The notes below the pieces were generated by a model. The model made no database searches, was not told the origin of the DNA, and worked only from the letters and a program-made list of their open reading frames with translations. From positions 1 to 64,000 of the forward strand of contig JBDHSU010000007.1 of NCBI GenBank assembly GCA_039808325.1: a DNA stretch of 64,000 nucleotides, written 5' to 3'. Every line of letters begins with the position of its first letter. Position 1 is the first letter of the stretch. Shown one piece after another: positions 37,845-45,839 of this stretch. A program made the translations under genes and the position numbers. The DNA is from JAFKKS01 sp039808325 (GTDB taxonomy: Bacteria > Pseudomonadota > Alphaproteobacteria > Rhizobiales > Xanthobacteraceae).

Positions 37845-37975
37845 AAGGGCATCCCCGCGAAAGGCGAGGATCCAGAACCCCCGCCCAGTTCTTTCGCTCA
37901 GCCAGCGTTTACGGGGCTCCGCCGGAGCCTGTGCTCGGGCCCGGCGAAGCCGGACCCGCGTGCGGGGACGACGCT
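37845..37975. repeat. Dispersed intergenic repeat (CATCCCCGCGAAAGGCG type)
   Basis: Begins CATCCCCGCGAAAGGCGAGG and ends with the mirrored CGTGCGGGGACGAC, with inner pair CTCCGCCGGAGCC. A related unit is at 45704-45836. It fills the gap between the amino-acid importer and the heme locus. Confidence 0.75.
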
Positions 37976-37986
37976 GGGAGAATGGG

Positions 37987-38511
37987 TCAACGCGCCCCGC
38001 AGAGCCGCTCCGCCAAAGCGCGGAAGGCGGCCAATTGATCGGCCTTGAGGTCGCGCTTCTCGTCCCGGCCGACGAAAACCTTCAGCATGATCCCGCCCTC
38101 GGCATTGAAGAAGAGCAGAGAGGCGGAGGGGCGGCCCATGAACGGGCGCTCGACGAAGGCGAGGCCGTCGCAGCGCTTGTAGCGCAGGTGGCCGTGAAAC
38201 CCGGTCCGCGCCATGAGATTGTAGTAGTCGCGCGCGATCTCACCATCGGGGACGGGCCCTGTGAACTCCATGATCCCGTCGTCGGTATGGACGATCACGG
38301 TCACCTCGCCCCAGCCGGCGATGTCCTTCAGCGCCGGGACGAAGGCATCGCCTGGCGCGAAGCGGCGCATGGCCTCCGGCATGGCGGTCACCACTTCGCG
38401 CGGCGAGACGTCATAGTCCTTCGCGACCTGTTCGACGATCGCACCCGGATCGTCATGCATCGCCTGCGTAAGGCTCGGTTTCACCGCAGCGGCGGACGCA
38501 ACCATCGGCAA
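37987..38511 (-). CDS. hutX: Heme utilization carrier protein HutX/HuvX family
   Basis: Cytoplasmic heme-binding or heme-trafficking protein of 174 residues. Family-like segments are VTVIVHTDDGIMEFTGPVPDG, YYNLMARTGFHGHLRYKRCDGLAFVERPFMG and SLLFFNAEGGIMLKVFVGRDE. The start is ATG at 38511 or 38505. It is the last gene of the minus-strand heme half-operon, downstream of the oxygenase, and probably hands heme to it or buffers it. No HemS/ChuS-type degrading protein is present in the locus. Confidence 0.9.
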   Translation of the reverse strand: MPMVASAAAVKPSLTQAMHDDPGAIVEQVAKDYDVSPREVVTAMPEAMRRFAPGDAFVPALKDIAGWGEVTVIVHTDDGIMEFTGPVPDGEIARDYYNLMARTGFHGHLRYKRCDGLAFVERPFMGRPSASLLFFNAEGGIMLKVFVGRDEKRDLKADQLAAFRALAERLCGAR

Positions 38512-38562
38512 TCTCCCAGTATCGAGGTCCGACGCGGCCTCCCGGGCCGCGTCGGCGGCATG

Positions 38563-38904
38563 TCAGGCGACGGCGCGGCCGTCCCGCAGGATCGTCTGGC
38601 GCACTTCGAAGCCCTCGAACTTTGGGTGCTCGAGGTACAGGACCTTTTTGCCGCCGCCGCTGCCGGCATTGGCGTGCGCCGCGCGGAACTGTTCCGACTT
38701 GGTCCATCCTTCGAACGCGGCTTGGCTCTGCCACACGGTGTGCGATGCGAACAGCGTGTGGTCGTCGGCGCTCGGCCCACGCAGAAGGTGAAACTCGACG
38801 AAGCCCGGCAGCGTGTGCAGTTGGCTTTCGCGGTTGAGCCACACCTTCTCGAAGTCGTCCTCCGAGCCCTTGGCCACACGAAACCGATTCATCGCGATGT
38901 ACAT
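38563..38904 (-). CDS. hmuQ: Heme-degrading monooxygenase, IsdG/HmuQ type
   Basis: Small ferredoxin-like-fold oxygenase of 113 residues from the ATG at 38904, preceded by AGGGAG. The catalytic residues match IsdG: Asn6 (AMNRFRV), Trp67 (FEGWTKS) and His77 (FRAAHANAG). It should open the heme macrocycle and release iron in the cytoplasm. Bradyrhizobium relatives have such enzymes (HmuQ, HmuD) at their heme loci. It lies between tonB and hutX in a minus-strand set. Alternative: antibiotic-biosynthesis monooxygenase, less likely given the context. Confidence 0.9.
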   Translation of the reverse strand: MYIAMNRFRVAKGSEDDFEKVWLNRESQLHTLPGFVEFHLLRGPSADDHTLFASHTVWQSQAAFEGWTKSEQFRAAHANAGSGGGKKVLYLEHPKFEGFEVRQTILRDGRAVA

Positions 38905-38942
38905 GTCAAACTCCCTGATCAGAACCAATCGATATCATCCAC

Positions 38943-40226
38943 TCAACGTACCCGAAAACTGATGGGCACGGTGAAGCTGACGGACCGCCCATCGGGCGGC
39001 GGCGGAAACGGCGAAGCACGGCGCACCATCGCCGTCACTTCCCGGTCAAGGCTTGCGATGCCGCTGCTGCGGGCGAGGTGCGCCGAGGTGACGCTCCCGC
39101 TTCCGCTCAATGTGAACGTCACACTCGCCACACCCTGATCGCCGCGACTGCGCGCATCGGCAGGGAACTGCTTATAGCGCGCAAGATGCGCCGCGACGAT
39201 GCCGCGATAATTGCTGTTGCGCTCCGAGTGCCCGCGGCCGACACCGCCCGCGGCCGTCGATGCGTTGCTCATCGAACGCGAATTATTGCGCTCCCCGACG
39301 GCCGCGGCGCGGCGCCTCTCACGCTCCGCCTTCTCGCGTTGGGCCTTTTCACGCTGCGCCTCGCGCAGCTTGTCCTGGCGCGCCTTCTCACGGCGCGCCT
39401 CTTCGCGCCGCTTCTGGCGTTCGACCTCGCGGCGCGGCTCGGCGGCTTTCGGCTTCGGCGCCGCCGCCGTCTCGTAAACGTGCGTTTCCACCGCTTCCAC
39501 GGGCTGCGAAGGATTGATGCTCGCCTGCAGTTCCGCTTCCGTGGGCTCCGGGGCCGGCGCCGCCTGCACCGGCGCGGGCGTTTCCGGCGCATCGGGCACG
39601 GGATTGACCGGCGTCACCGGCGCGGCGGCCGCGACTTCGGCCGGCTGCGATTCTATGGGCTTCTCGGATGCCACCGGCGGAGCGTTCGAGGCTTCCGGCT
39701 CGACGACCTTGGCCTGTTCGATCGGCTTATCGGTTTGCTCCGGCTCCAGCGGCGCCTCGGGCACGGGGTCCGGCGCCATCGCCGGCGCGGGCGCCGAGAT
39801 ATCGGACTCGCCTTTTTCCGGCGTCGGCCCGGCCGCCATATTGGCGCCGAGCATCAATTCGACCGATATGGATTCGAGACCGATGCTCGCGGCGGGCGGC
39901 GCCTCGTCGTGGAAGACGAAGTAAATGCCGGCATGAATGACCACCGAGCACAGCAGAAAGGCGGCCCATCGCCGGGCGCGTCCCAAGTCGGCGAAGCCGA
40001 TCCGTTCCGCCGCCGGAACCGCGATGGCCGGAGCCTGCCGCTCGCTATTGTCGCGGCGCGCGCGAACGAACGGCACGACGTTGCCGAGGTCGTGCCCGGC
40101 CCGAAGCGCGACCGCCTGGTCGCGCGCGACCTGCCGCAGGCCGACGCCCCTGAGCTCAACGACGGGCGCCGACGCTCCGAGCGCCGGCTCCGTTCGTTCC
40201 GCTCTCAAGGTTCGGCCCAAACTCAT
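38943..40226 (-). CDS. tonB: TonB family energy transducer
   Basis: Protein of 427 residues that couples the inner-membrane proton gradient to outer-membrane heme uptake. An 86-residue cytoplasmic N-terminal extension precedes the membrane helix (87-105), which has the SxxxH pair typical of TonB (Ser94, His98). The periplasmic part is Pro/Ala/Glu-rich (110-270), then a long charged Arg/Glu/Lys helix (about 265-315), then the TonB C-terminal domain (about 345-427, YKQFPADARSRGDQGVASVTFTL). No exbB or exbD lies in the window. It is 22 bases after the receptor gene. Confidence 0.94.
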   Translation of the reverse strand: MSLGRTLRAERTEPALGASAPVVELRGVGLRQVARDQAVALRAGHDLGNVVPFVRARRDNSERQAPAIAVPAAERIGFADLGRARRWAAFLLCSVVIHAGIYFVFHDEAPPAASIGLESISVELMLGANMAAGPTPEKGESDISAPAPAMAPDPVPEAPLEPEQTDKPIEQAKVVEPEASNAPPVASEKPIESQPAEVAAAAPVTPVNPVPDAPETPAPVQAAPAPEPTEAELQASINPSQPVEAVETHVYETAAAPKPKAAEPRREVERQKRREEARREKARQDKLREAQREKAQREKAERERRRAAAVGERNNSRSMSNASTAAGGVGRGHSERNSNYRGIVAAHLARYKQFPADARSRGDQGVASVTFTLSGSGSVTSAHLARSSGIASLDREVTAMVRRASPFPPPPDGRSVSFTVPISFRVR

Positions 40227-40248
40227 GCGCCGTTACGTCCCCTCTGCG

Positions 40249-42363
40249 TCATGCGCCGAACCTGATCCGCAGCGACCCTTTATAGGTGATGCCCGGGGCC
40301 GGAAGGTAATCGAGGTAGCGCATGTATTGTTCGTTGAGCAGGTTATCGACTGTGAACGACGCCAGAATGTCGGGGGTCGGTTCATAGCCGATGTAAAGCT
40401 TAACGAGGTTGTAGGCTCGCGTTGCCGGAATGTCGGGAAGCCCGTCGCCGTCGTTGTCCGGAATATCCGACGCCGGCTTGGCCCAGACGTGGGCGTAGCG
40501 CACCGACATCGTCAGCTTCCGATCCAGCAAGCGAACGCCGAGGGTTCCGGCAACCTGATCCGGCTGGATCTTCAGGAGCGGCTGGTCGGTCGCGAGGTTG
40601 CGGCCCCGGATGTGCTGGCCGGAAACGCCGGCGAACCAGTCGCCGGCATCGTAGGTGGCCTCGCCTTCCACGCCCTCGAGCCTGGCATTCGCGACGTTAC
40701 GATACTGAATGAAGCTCGGGATGCCCCACATATTGATCGGGCCGAACGCGAACTGTTCGATGAAATCGTCCACGTCGTTGCGGAAGACGTTCGCCTTGAT
40801 GCGCAGCTTGTCGCCCTGCATCAGCCAGTCGTCGGTGCGGATGTTCACACCGACTTCCTTCGTGTGTCCGATTTCCGGCTTCAGGCCCGGATTGGGAACG
40901 AACTCGAAGCCGGGCTGCGCGCCCGGGAAGGACGCGAACGGCGGGTGCGCGCCGGCGACGAGCGTCTCGGTCACGGCCGGCGCGCGATAGCCTTCCGCGT
41001 AGGTGCCGTACACCGTCAGCCACGGCAGCGGCGTGATGCCGAGCGTCGTCTTCGGCGAGAGGCGGTCGCCCTCGTTGGTGACCGGACCGCCGTCGAGCTT
41101 ATAGGCGTCGTAGCGCAGCGCGTTCTGCCATTCGAGCCAGGTCGAGTAGTTCGACTTCAACTGCACGAAGCCGCCATAGACATCGCGCTTGCCTGACGGC
41201 GTGAACAGATCGCCGGTGCCGGTGATGTCCTTCGACGTCACCTGATCCTGGAAATAATCGATGCCGTAGGTCAATGCGTTGCGGATCGAAGCGAGCTCGA
41301 AGCGCGACGTGTTGTGCAGGTTGAAGCCGTATGTGTCGATATTGACCGAGCGGCTGTCGCCGACGAAGCCGGTGATCGGATTGCCGGCGCTGCCGGCCGT
41401 GCCGTTGGCGATCTTCAACTGGTCCAGATGCGTCTGCGTCCAGTAGACCGTGCCTTCGGAATCGAACAGGTTGTCGTCGGGCTTATTGTAGCGCCAGCGG
41501 GCGCTGACGGTGTTGTTGTTGAGCTTCGACTGATATTGCGACTCGGCGCCGACGGTGCCGCGGCTGAGTAGCTGGCCGGTCACGAAGTTGAACTCCTGCG
41601 CGGTGGCGCTGAGCTTGATCTCATGGCCGTCCCAGGGGCGGAACGTCGCCTTGCCGATGCCGGCTTGAACCTCGGATCCGGTGTTCGGAACGAGATCGCC
41701 GTTGCCGTCGGCATAGGCCCCGTTCTTGCGGTGCACGTAGCCGGCGAAGAGGTCGACCGTGTCCAGCGGGCGCGCCGCCCAGAAGATCGAACCCAGCCCG
41801 CGCGCGGTGTTGGAGCCGATCTCGCCGTGGCCCAGAAAGCCCCATTTCTCACCGGGGCGCAGGATGTCGTCGACGTCCTTGGTCCGGATCGAAACGACAC
41901 CGCCGATCGCGCCCGAGCCGTTGATATTGGCGACAGGACCGCGCACGACATCGACGCCGCCGACCAGTTCCGGATCGAGGAAGAAGGTGCCGTCCGCATT
42001 GTGGCCGGTCTGCTGAAAGTTCTGGCGGGCGCCGTCGACGACAACGGCAACGCGGCCGAAATCCTGCAGGCCGCGAATGTTGATGGACGTTCCGGGGTTG
42101 TCCCCGCGCTCCTGGAACGTGACGCTCGGCATCCCAAAGAAAATATCCGAAAGCCGCGAGGGGGCGATCTGGTTGATCTGCTCCTGGCGCACGGTGCTCA
42201 CGGCGGACAGCGATTCGATCGCCTTTTCCTCCGTTTTCGTCGCGACGACCGTGATCGCGTCCAGTTCCTGCGCCGGCTGCGCGAAAGCGCGGCTCGTCGC
42301 CGCAATCGTAAGGACCGACGCGCCTAGCAAAAGCGCGCGGCCGTACTTCCCCGAAAGATACAT
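40249..42363 (-). CDS. hmuR: TonB-dependent heme/hemoglobin outer-membrane receptor
   Basis: Outer-membrane beta-barrel receptor of 704 residues from the ATG at 42363 (GGTGGGG upstream). Signal peptide ends AFA before QPAQ. The TonB box is DAITVVATK, followed by the plug domain. A FRAP-like box (GYRAPAVTE) and an NPNL-like box (NPGLKPE) are visible with a histidine in LVAGAHPPF between them, as in HmuR/HemR-type receptors. The C-terminus ends in the aromatic strand YKGSLRIRFGA, slightly unlike the usual terminal Phe. Divergent from hemP. Confidence 0.95.
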   Translation of the reverse strand: MYLSGKYGRALLLGASVLTIAATSRAFAQPAQELDAITVVATKTEEKAIESLSAVSTVRQEQINQIAPSRLSDIFFGMPSVTFQERGDNPGTSINIRGLQDFGRVAVVVDGARQNFQQTGHNADGTFFLDPELVGGVDVVRGPVANINGSGAIGGVVSIRTKDVDDILRPGEKWGFLGHGEIGSNTARGLGSIFWAARPLDTVDLFAGYVHRKNGAYADGNGDLVPNTGSEVQAGIGKATFRPWDGHEIKLSATAQEFNFVTGQLLSRGTVGAESQYQSKLNNNTVSARWRYNKPDDNLFDSEGTVYWTQTHLDQLKIANGTAGSAGNPITGFVGDSRSVNIDTYGFNLHNTSRFELASIRNALTYGIDYFQDQVTSKDITGTGDLFTPSGKRDVYGGFVQLKSNYSTWLEWQNALRYDAYKLDGGPVTNEGDRLSPKTTLGITPLPWLTVYGTYAEGYRAPAVTETLVAGAHPPFASFPGAQPGFEFVPNPGLKPEIGHTKEVGVNIRTDDWLMQGDKLRIKANVFRNDVDDFIEQFAFGPINMWGIPSFIQYRNVANARLEGVEGEATYDAGDWFAGVSGQHIRGRNLATDQPLLKIQPDQVAGTLGVRLLDRKLTMSVRYAHVWAKPASDIPDNDGDGLPDIPATRAYNLVKLYIGYEPTPDILASFTVDNLLNEQYMRYLDYLPAPGITYKGSLRIRFGA

Positions 42364-42500
42364 GTGCCCCACCCAAATTCGCAGTTCGTATTGAGCTGGC
42401 GGGCGACCGCACGGGCGGGGCTAGCTGGCAAACTATGGCGTTGCTGTGATCAGCAAGTGTTGCGTTTGTAGGTCCCATGTATTAGGCACGTCAAGGAGAA

Positions 42501-42529
42501 GTTCTTACTCTTAAATCTTTCTAAAGAAC
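42501..42529. promoter_or_regulatory. Inverted repeat GTTCTT/AAGAAC with a TTCTAAA half-site in the hmuR-hemP divergent promoter
   Basis: GTTCTT at 42501-42506 and AAGAAC at 42524-42529 are inverted with a 17-base spacer. TTCTAAA (42519-42525) inside it equals one half of the iron-control element bound by Irr in rhizobia as I recall it. The left half is only partly matched. Confidence 0.4.
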
Positions 42530-42542
42530 AGATGAACTTCAG

Positions 42543-42559
42543 TTTGAAACAATTCCAAA
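42543..42559. promoter_or_regulatory. 17-bp near-palindrome TTTGAAA-CAA-TTCCAAA, candidate iron/heme operator
   Basis: Six of seven positions pair between the two arms. Spacing and layout (7-3-7) resemble the rhizobial Irr box TTTAGAA-N3-TTCTAAA with an altered fourth base. It lies 59 bases before the hemP ATG in the divergent hmuR/hemP promoter. Irr binding is inference. Confidence 0.45.
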
Positions 42560-42617
42560 GTTGGCCAATTCATGCCGAATACTGGCCGAGCCGCACTCTT
42601 ACTTTGGACTAATTTGA

Positions 42618-42821
42618 ATGAGCAAGGTCGATCCCGCCGCCGTCCCTCCCTCCGGCCACGCCAACCGGAGCGCAAGACAGACGCGCGAGATTCCGATCAG
42701 TAACGACCGGATCGAGAGTCACGATCTCTTCGTCGGCACGCGCGAAATCATCATCGGGCACGGCGAGGACGCCTACCGCCTCCGGCTGACCGCACAAAAT
42801 AAACTCATCCTCACGAAGTAG
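42618..42821 (+). CDS. hemP: Hemin uptake protein HemP
   Basis: Small 67-residue protein of the HemP/HmuP family. The conserved C-terminal block IGHGEDAYRLRLTAQNKLILTK is clear; the N-terminus is variable and polar. In Bradyrhizobium the homologue (HmuP) acts as an activator for the heme operon together with Irr. The ATG at 42618 has no strong ribosome-binding site. It is 9 bases before hmuT, so it is the first gene of the plus-strand operon hemP-hmuT-hmuU-hmuV. Confidence 0.93.
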   Translation: MSKVDPAAVPPSGHANRSARQTREIPISNDRIESHDLFVGTREIIIGHGEDAYRLRLTAQNKLILTK

Positions 42822-42830
42822 GGTCGTCAC

Positions 42831-43805
42831 ATGGTGCGCGTGTCGCAAAACGGCCGTTCGGCGTGGCGAAGCGTTCTCGCCGCCGGGGCCCTATTGGCCG
42901 TCACGCTGCAGGGCGCAGCCGCCGAAGGCGTCACCGTCAAGGACGCATCCGGCCGCGAAGTGCGGGTCGAAGACGCAAGCCACATCGTTTCGATCGGCGG
43001 CGCCGTCACCGAAATCCTCTATGCGCTCGGCCTCGAGAAGAGGATCGTGGCGATCGACATCACGAGCCTGTATCCGCCGCGCGCGATGGCGGAAAAGCCG
43101 AATGTCGGTTACATGCGCGCCCTCTCGCCGGAAGGCGTGCTCGGTCTCAACCCCTCCCTCGTGCTCGCGACGGAGGGATCGGGCCCGAAGGAGGCGATCG
43201 CCGTCCTGCAATCGGCGAAAGTGCCGTTCGTCCTCGTCCCGGATCCGTATTCGGGCGAAGGCATCATCGAAAAGCTGAATCTGATCGCCAAAGTCACCGG
43301 CGAAGAGGCCAAGGGCGCTTGCCTCGCCGCGCGCGTGCGCTCCGATCTCGATGCCGTCGCGGCGCTGCGCAAGCGCATCGACAAACCGGTGAAAGTGCTT
43401 TTCGTCCTATCGTTCGTGAACGGCCGCGCGATGGTCGCGGGCCGCAACACGGCGGCCGACGGCATCATCAAGCTCGCCGGCGGCGTCAACGCGATCTCGG
43501 AATACGAAGGCTACAAGCCCATCAACGACGAATCGGTCATTGCGGCGAATCCGGATTTCGTTCTCGCGATGAATCGCGGCCCCGAGTCGCTGACCGCCGA
43601 AGCCGTTTTCGCGAACGCGGCGTTCAGCGCGACGGCGGCCAGCGCCCACAAGGCGTTCGTCTCCATGGACGGGCTTTATCTCCTCGGCTTCGGGCCGCGC
43701 ACCGCGCGCGCCGCGCGCGATCTCGCAGCGGCGCTCTATCCCGAGCTGCACGCCGACAAGTTGCCGTCGGAGACGACGGGCGGCGCGGCGCAGGACTGCC
43801 CTTGA
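42831..43805 (+). CDS. hmuT: Heme ABC transporter substrate-binding protein
   Basis: Periplasmic heme receptor of 324 residues, class III (single long helix) binding fold. A signal peptide covers about residues 1-31 (VLAAGALLAVTLQGAAA). Features of HmuT are VSIGGAVTEILYALGLEKRIVAID, YPPRAMAEKPNVGYMRALSPEGVL, and TAADGIIKLAGGVNAISEYEGYKPI. Its stop codon overlaps the permease start by one base (TGATG). Confidence 0.95.
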   Translation: MVRVSQNGRSAWRSVLAAGALLAVTLQGAAAEGVTVKDASGREVRVEDASHIVSIGGAVTEILYALGLEKRIVAIDITSLYPPRAMAEKPNVGYMRALSPEGVLGLNPSLVLATEGSGPKEAIAVLQSAKVPFVLVPDPYSGEGIIEKLNLIAKVTGEEAKGACLAARVRSDLDAVAALRKRIDKPVKVLFVLSFVNGRAMVAGRNTAADGIIKLAGGVNAISEYEGYKPINDESVIAANPDFVLAMNRGPESLTAEAVFANAAFSATAASAHKAFVSMDGLYLLGFGPRTARAARDLAAALYPELHADKLPSETTGGAAQDCP

Positions 43806-44896
43806 TGGCAGAGCTTGCGCATCCGGCGGCGGCGCGTTCCTCGCGCAACTGGCGGCCGGGCGCGCCGGGCGCGACAGCGACGATCACCGTCCTTTGCATC
43901 GCCCTGCTCCTGTCGGCCGTCGCCTCCGCCACCGTCGGCGCCGCCGGCATTCCGCTGGAGCGGCTCATGGCGGCGGCCTTCGGAACCGGAGCGGATACGC
44001 CGCTGCTCGCGCGCGACCAGCTCGTCCTGTGGTCGGTGCGTCTGCCGCGCATTCTCCTCGCCGCGATCGTCGGCGCGCTGCTCGGCGCCGCCGGAACGCT
44101 GATGCAAGGCCTCTTCCGCAATCCCCTCGCCGATCCCGGCCTCGTCGGCGTCTCGGCCGGGGGCGCACTCGCCGCAGCCGCGGCCATCGTCTTCGGCGAC
44201 CGCCTGCTGCACGCGACCGGCTGGCGTCCGCCGTTCGAGCTCCTGCCGGTCGCCGCGTTCGTCGGCTCGCTGATCGCGACCGTCATCCTTTACCGCATCG
44301 CGACGCGCGAGGGGCGCACCTCGGTCGCAACCTTCCTGCTCGCCGGCCTCGCCCTCGGCGCGCTGGCGATGGCAGGCGTCGGACTGCTCGTCTTCATGGC
44401 CGACGACCGGCAATTGCGCGATATCACCTTCTGGACGCTCGGCTCCCTCACCGGCGCGACGTGGCCGAAGGTCGCGAGCCTCGCGCCCATCGTCCTCGCG
44501 CTCGTCGTTGCGATGCCGTTCATGGCGCGCAGTCTCGATCTGCTTGTGCTGGGCGAGGCGGAAGCCTTTCACATGGGCATCGCGGTCGAGCGCCTGAAGC
44601 GCTACGCCATCGTCGCCGTCGCCGCGGCAACGGGCGCGGCCGTCTCGATTTCCGGCGTCATCGGATTCGTCGGCATCATCGTGCCGCATCTTTTAAGGCT
44701 GGTCATCGGCCCCGGGCACCGGCTGCTGCTGCCGTCGTCGATGCTGTTCGGCGCGATCCTGCTGATGATCGCCGACACCTTCGCGCGCACCGTCGCCGCG
44801 CCCGCCGAACTCCCGATCGGCATTCTCACGGCGCTGATCGGCGCGCCCTTCTTCCTCTCGCTCCTGCTGCGCCAGCGCGGCGTCTTCGGCCTATGA
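43805..44896 (+). CDS. hmuU: Heme ABC transporter permease (FecCD family)
   Basis: Inner-membrane permease of 363 residues with about ten membrane helices. FecCD signatures include VRLPRILLAAIVGALLGAAG, GLFRNPLADPGLVGVSAGGAL and SGVIGFVGIIVPHLLRL. The ATG at 43805 is chosen because it overlaps the HmuT stop; frames extending upstream to 42863 run in another frame of hmuT. Overlaps hmuV by 4 bases. Confidence 0.96.
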   Translation: MAELAHPAAARSSRNWRPGAPGATATITVLCIALLLSAVASATVGAAGIPLERLMAAAFGTGADTPLLARDQLVLWSVRLPRILLAAIVGALLGAAGTLMQGLFRNPLADPGLVGVSAGGALAAAAAIVFGDRLLHATGWRPPFELLPVAAFVGSLIATVILYRIATREGRTSVATFLLAGLALGALAMAGVGLLVFMADDRQLRDITFWTLGSLTGATWPKVASLAPIVLALVVAMPFMARSLDLLVLGEAEAFHMGIAVERLKRYAIVAVAAATGAAVSISGVIGFVGIIVPHLLRLVIGPGHRLLLPSSMLFGAILLMIADTFARTVAAPAELPIGILTALIGAPFFLSLLLRQRGVFGL

Positions 44897-45690
44897 GCGC
44901 CGTTCTGGAAGCCGTGCGGGTCTCCGTCCAGGCGGGACGCAAGACCATTCTCGACGGAGCGAGCGTCGGCGTATCCCACGGCGAGACGCTGGCCCTGGTC
45001 GGTCCGAACGGCGCGGGAAAATCGACGCTGCTCAAGGTGCTGTCCGGCGAGCTACGGCCCGCAACCGGGCACGTCGCGCTGCACGGCAAGCCCGTCGCCT
45101 CCTACGCGCCGCAGGCGCTGGCACAGCGCCGCGCCGTCCTCTCGCAGAGCGTAACCGTCGCGTTTCCTTTCACCGTCGGCGAGATCGTCGCCATGGGCGC
45201 GGGCGACCGCGGCGGGCGGACGCGCGATGCGATGGTGGAAACCGCGCTCGCCGATGTCGACCTGGCGGACTGCGGCGGGCGCATCATCACGACGCTGTCC
45301 GGCGGCGAGCAGCAGCGTGCGCATTTCGCCCGCGTGCTCGTCCAGCTTTCCTGTGGGGAAGACCTGCACGGGCCTGGCGTGCTGCTGCTCGACGAGCCGA
45401 CATCCAATCTCGATCTACGCCATCAACTCGCGCTGATCGCCGCGGCGCAACGGCGCGCCGCGCGCGGAACCGCCGTGATCGCCGTGCTGCACGACCTCAA
45501 TCTCGCGGTGCTGCTCGGCAAGCGCATCGTCGTGCTGGAGCAGGGGCACATCGTCGGCGACGGCACGCCGCGCGAGATCGTCACCGACGACATGCTGGCG
45601 AAGGTCTTCAAGGTGCCCGGAGCCGTCGGCCGCGTGCCAGCGGATGTCCCGTTCGTACTGCCGCACGGAATTGCGACGGCCGCTCCCTAG
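44893..45690 (+). CDS. hmuV: Heme ABC transporter ATP-binding protein
   Basis: ATPase of 265 residues for heme import. Walker A VGPNGAGKST, signature LSGGEQQRAHFARVL, Walker B VLLLDEPTSNLDLRHQ and the H-loop VLHDLNLA are intact; HmuV-specific Q-loop context LSQSVTVAFPFTVGEIV is present. ATGA overlap with hmuU. Last gene of the heme operon, followed by a repeat. Confidence 0.96.
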   Translation: MSAVLEAVRVSVQAGRKTILDGASVGVSHGETLALVGPNGAGKSTLLKVLSGELRPATGHVALHGKPVASYAPQALAQRRAVLSQSVTVAFPFTVGEIVAMGAGDRGGRTRDAMVETALADVDLADCGGRIITTLSGGEQQRAHFARVLVQLSCGEDLHGPGVLLLDEPTSNLDLRHQLALIAAAQRRAARGTAVIAVLHDLNLAVLLGKRIVVLEQGHIVGDGTPREIVTDDMLAKVFKVPGAVGRVPADVPFVLPHGIATAAP

Positions 45691-45703
45691 TCGAGCGCGA
45701 GAG

Positions 45704-45836
45704 ATATCGTCCCCGCGAAGGCGAGGCCCCCCGTAACCACCGACTTCGTTGCTCTCGCGAGACAGGGCGTACTGGATGCCCGCCGGAAGTCCGTACTCGG
45801 GCCGGCCGGAGGCCGGACCCGGGTGCGGGCATGACA
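45704..45836. repeat. Dispersed intergenic repeat (CGTCCCCGCGAAGGCG type)
   Basis: Opens ATCGTCCCCGCGAAGGCGAG and ends GGGTGCGGGCATGAC; the inner pair GGCCGGCCGGAGGCCGG is strongly self-complementary. It separates the convergent hmuV and amidohydrolase genes and may act as a bidirectional terminator. Confidence 0.75.
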
Positions 45837-45839
45837 GTC

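Noticed and set aside
39078..40265. Plus-strand frame opposite tonB
   Set aside because: Arg/Gly-rich shadow of the Pro/Ala/Glu-rich TonB linker.
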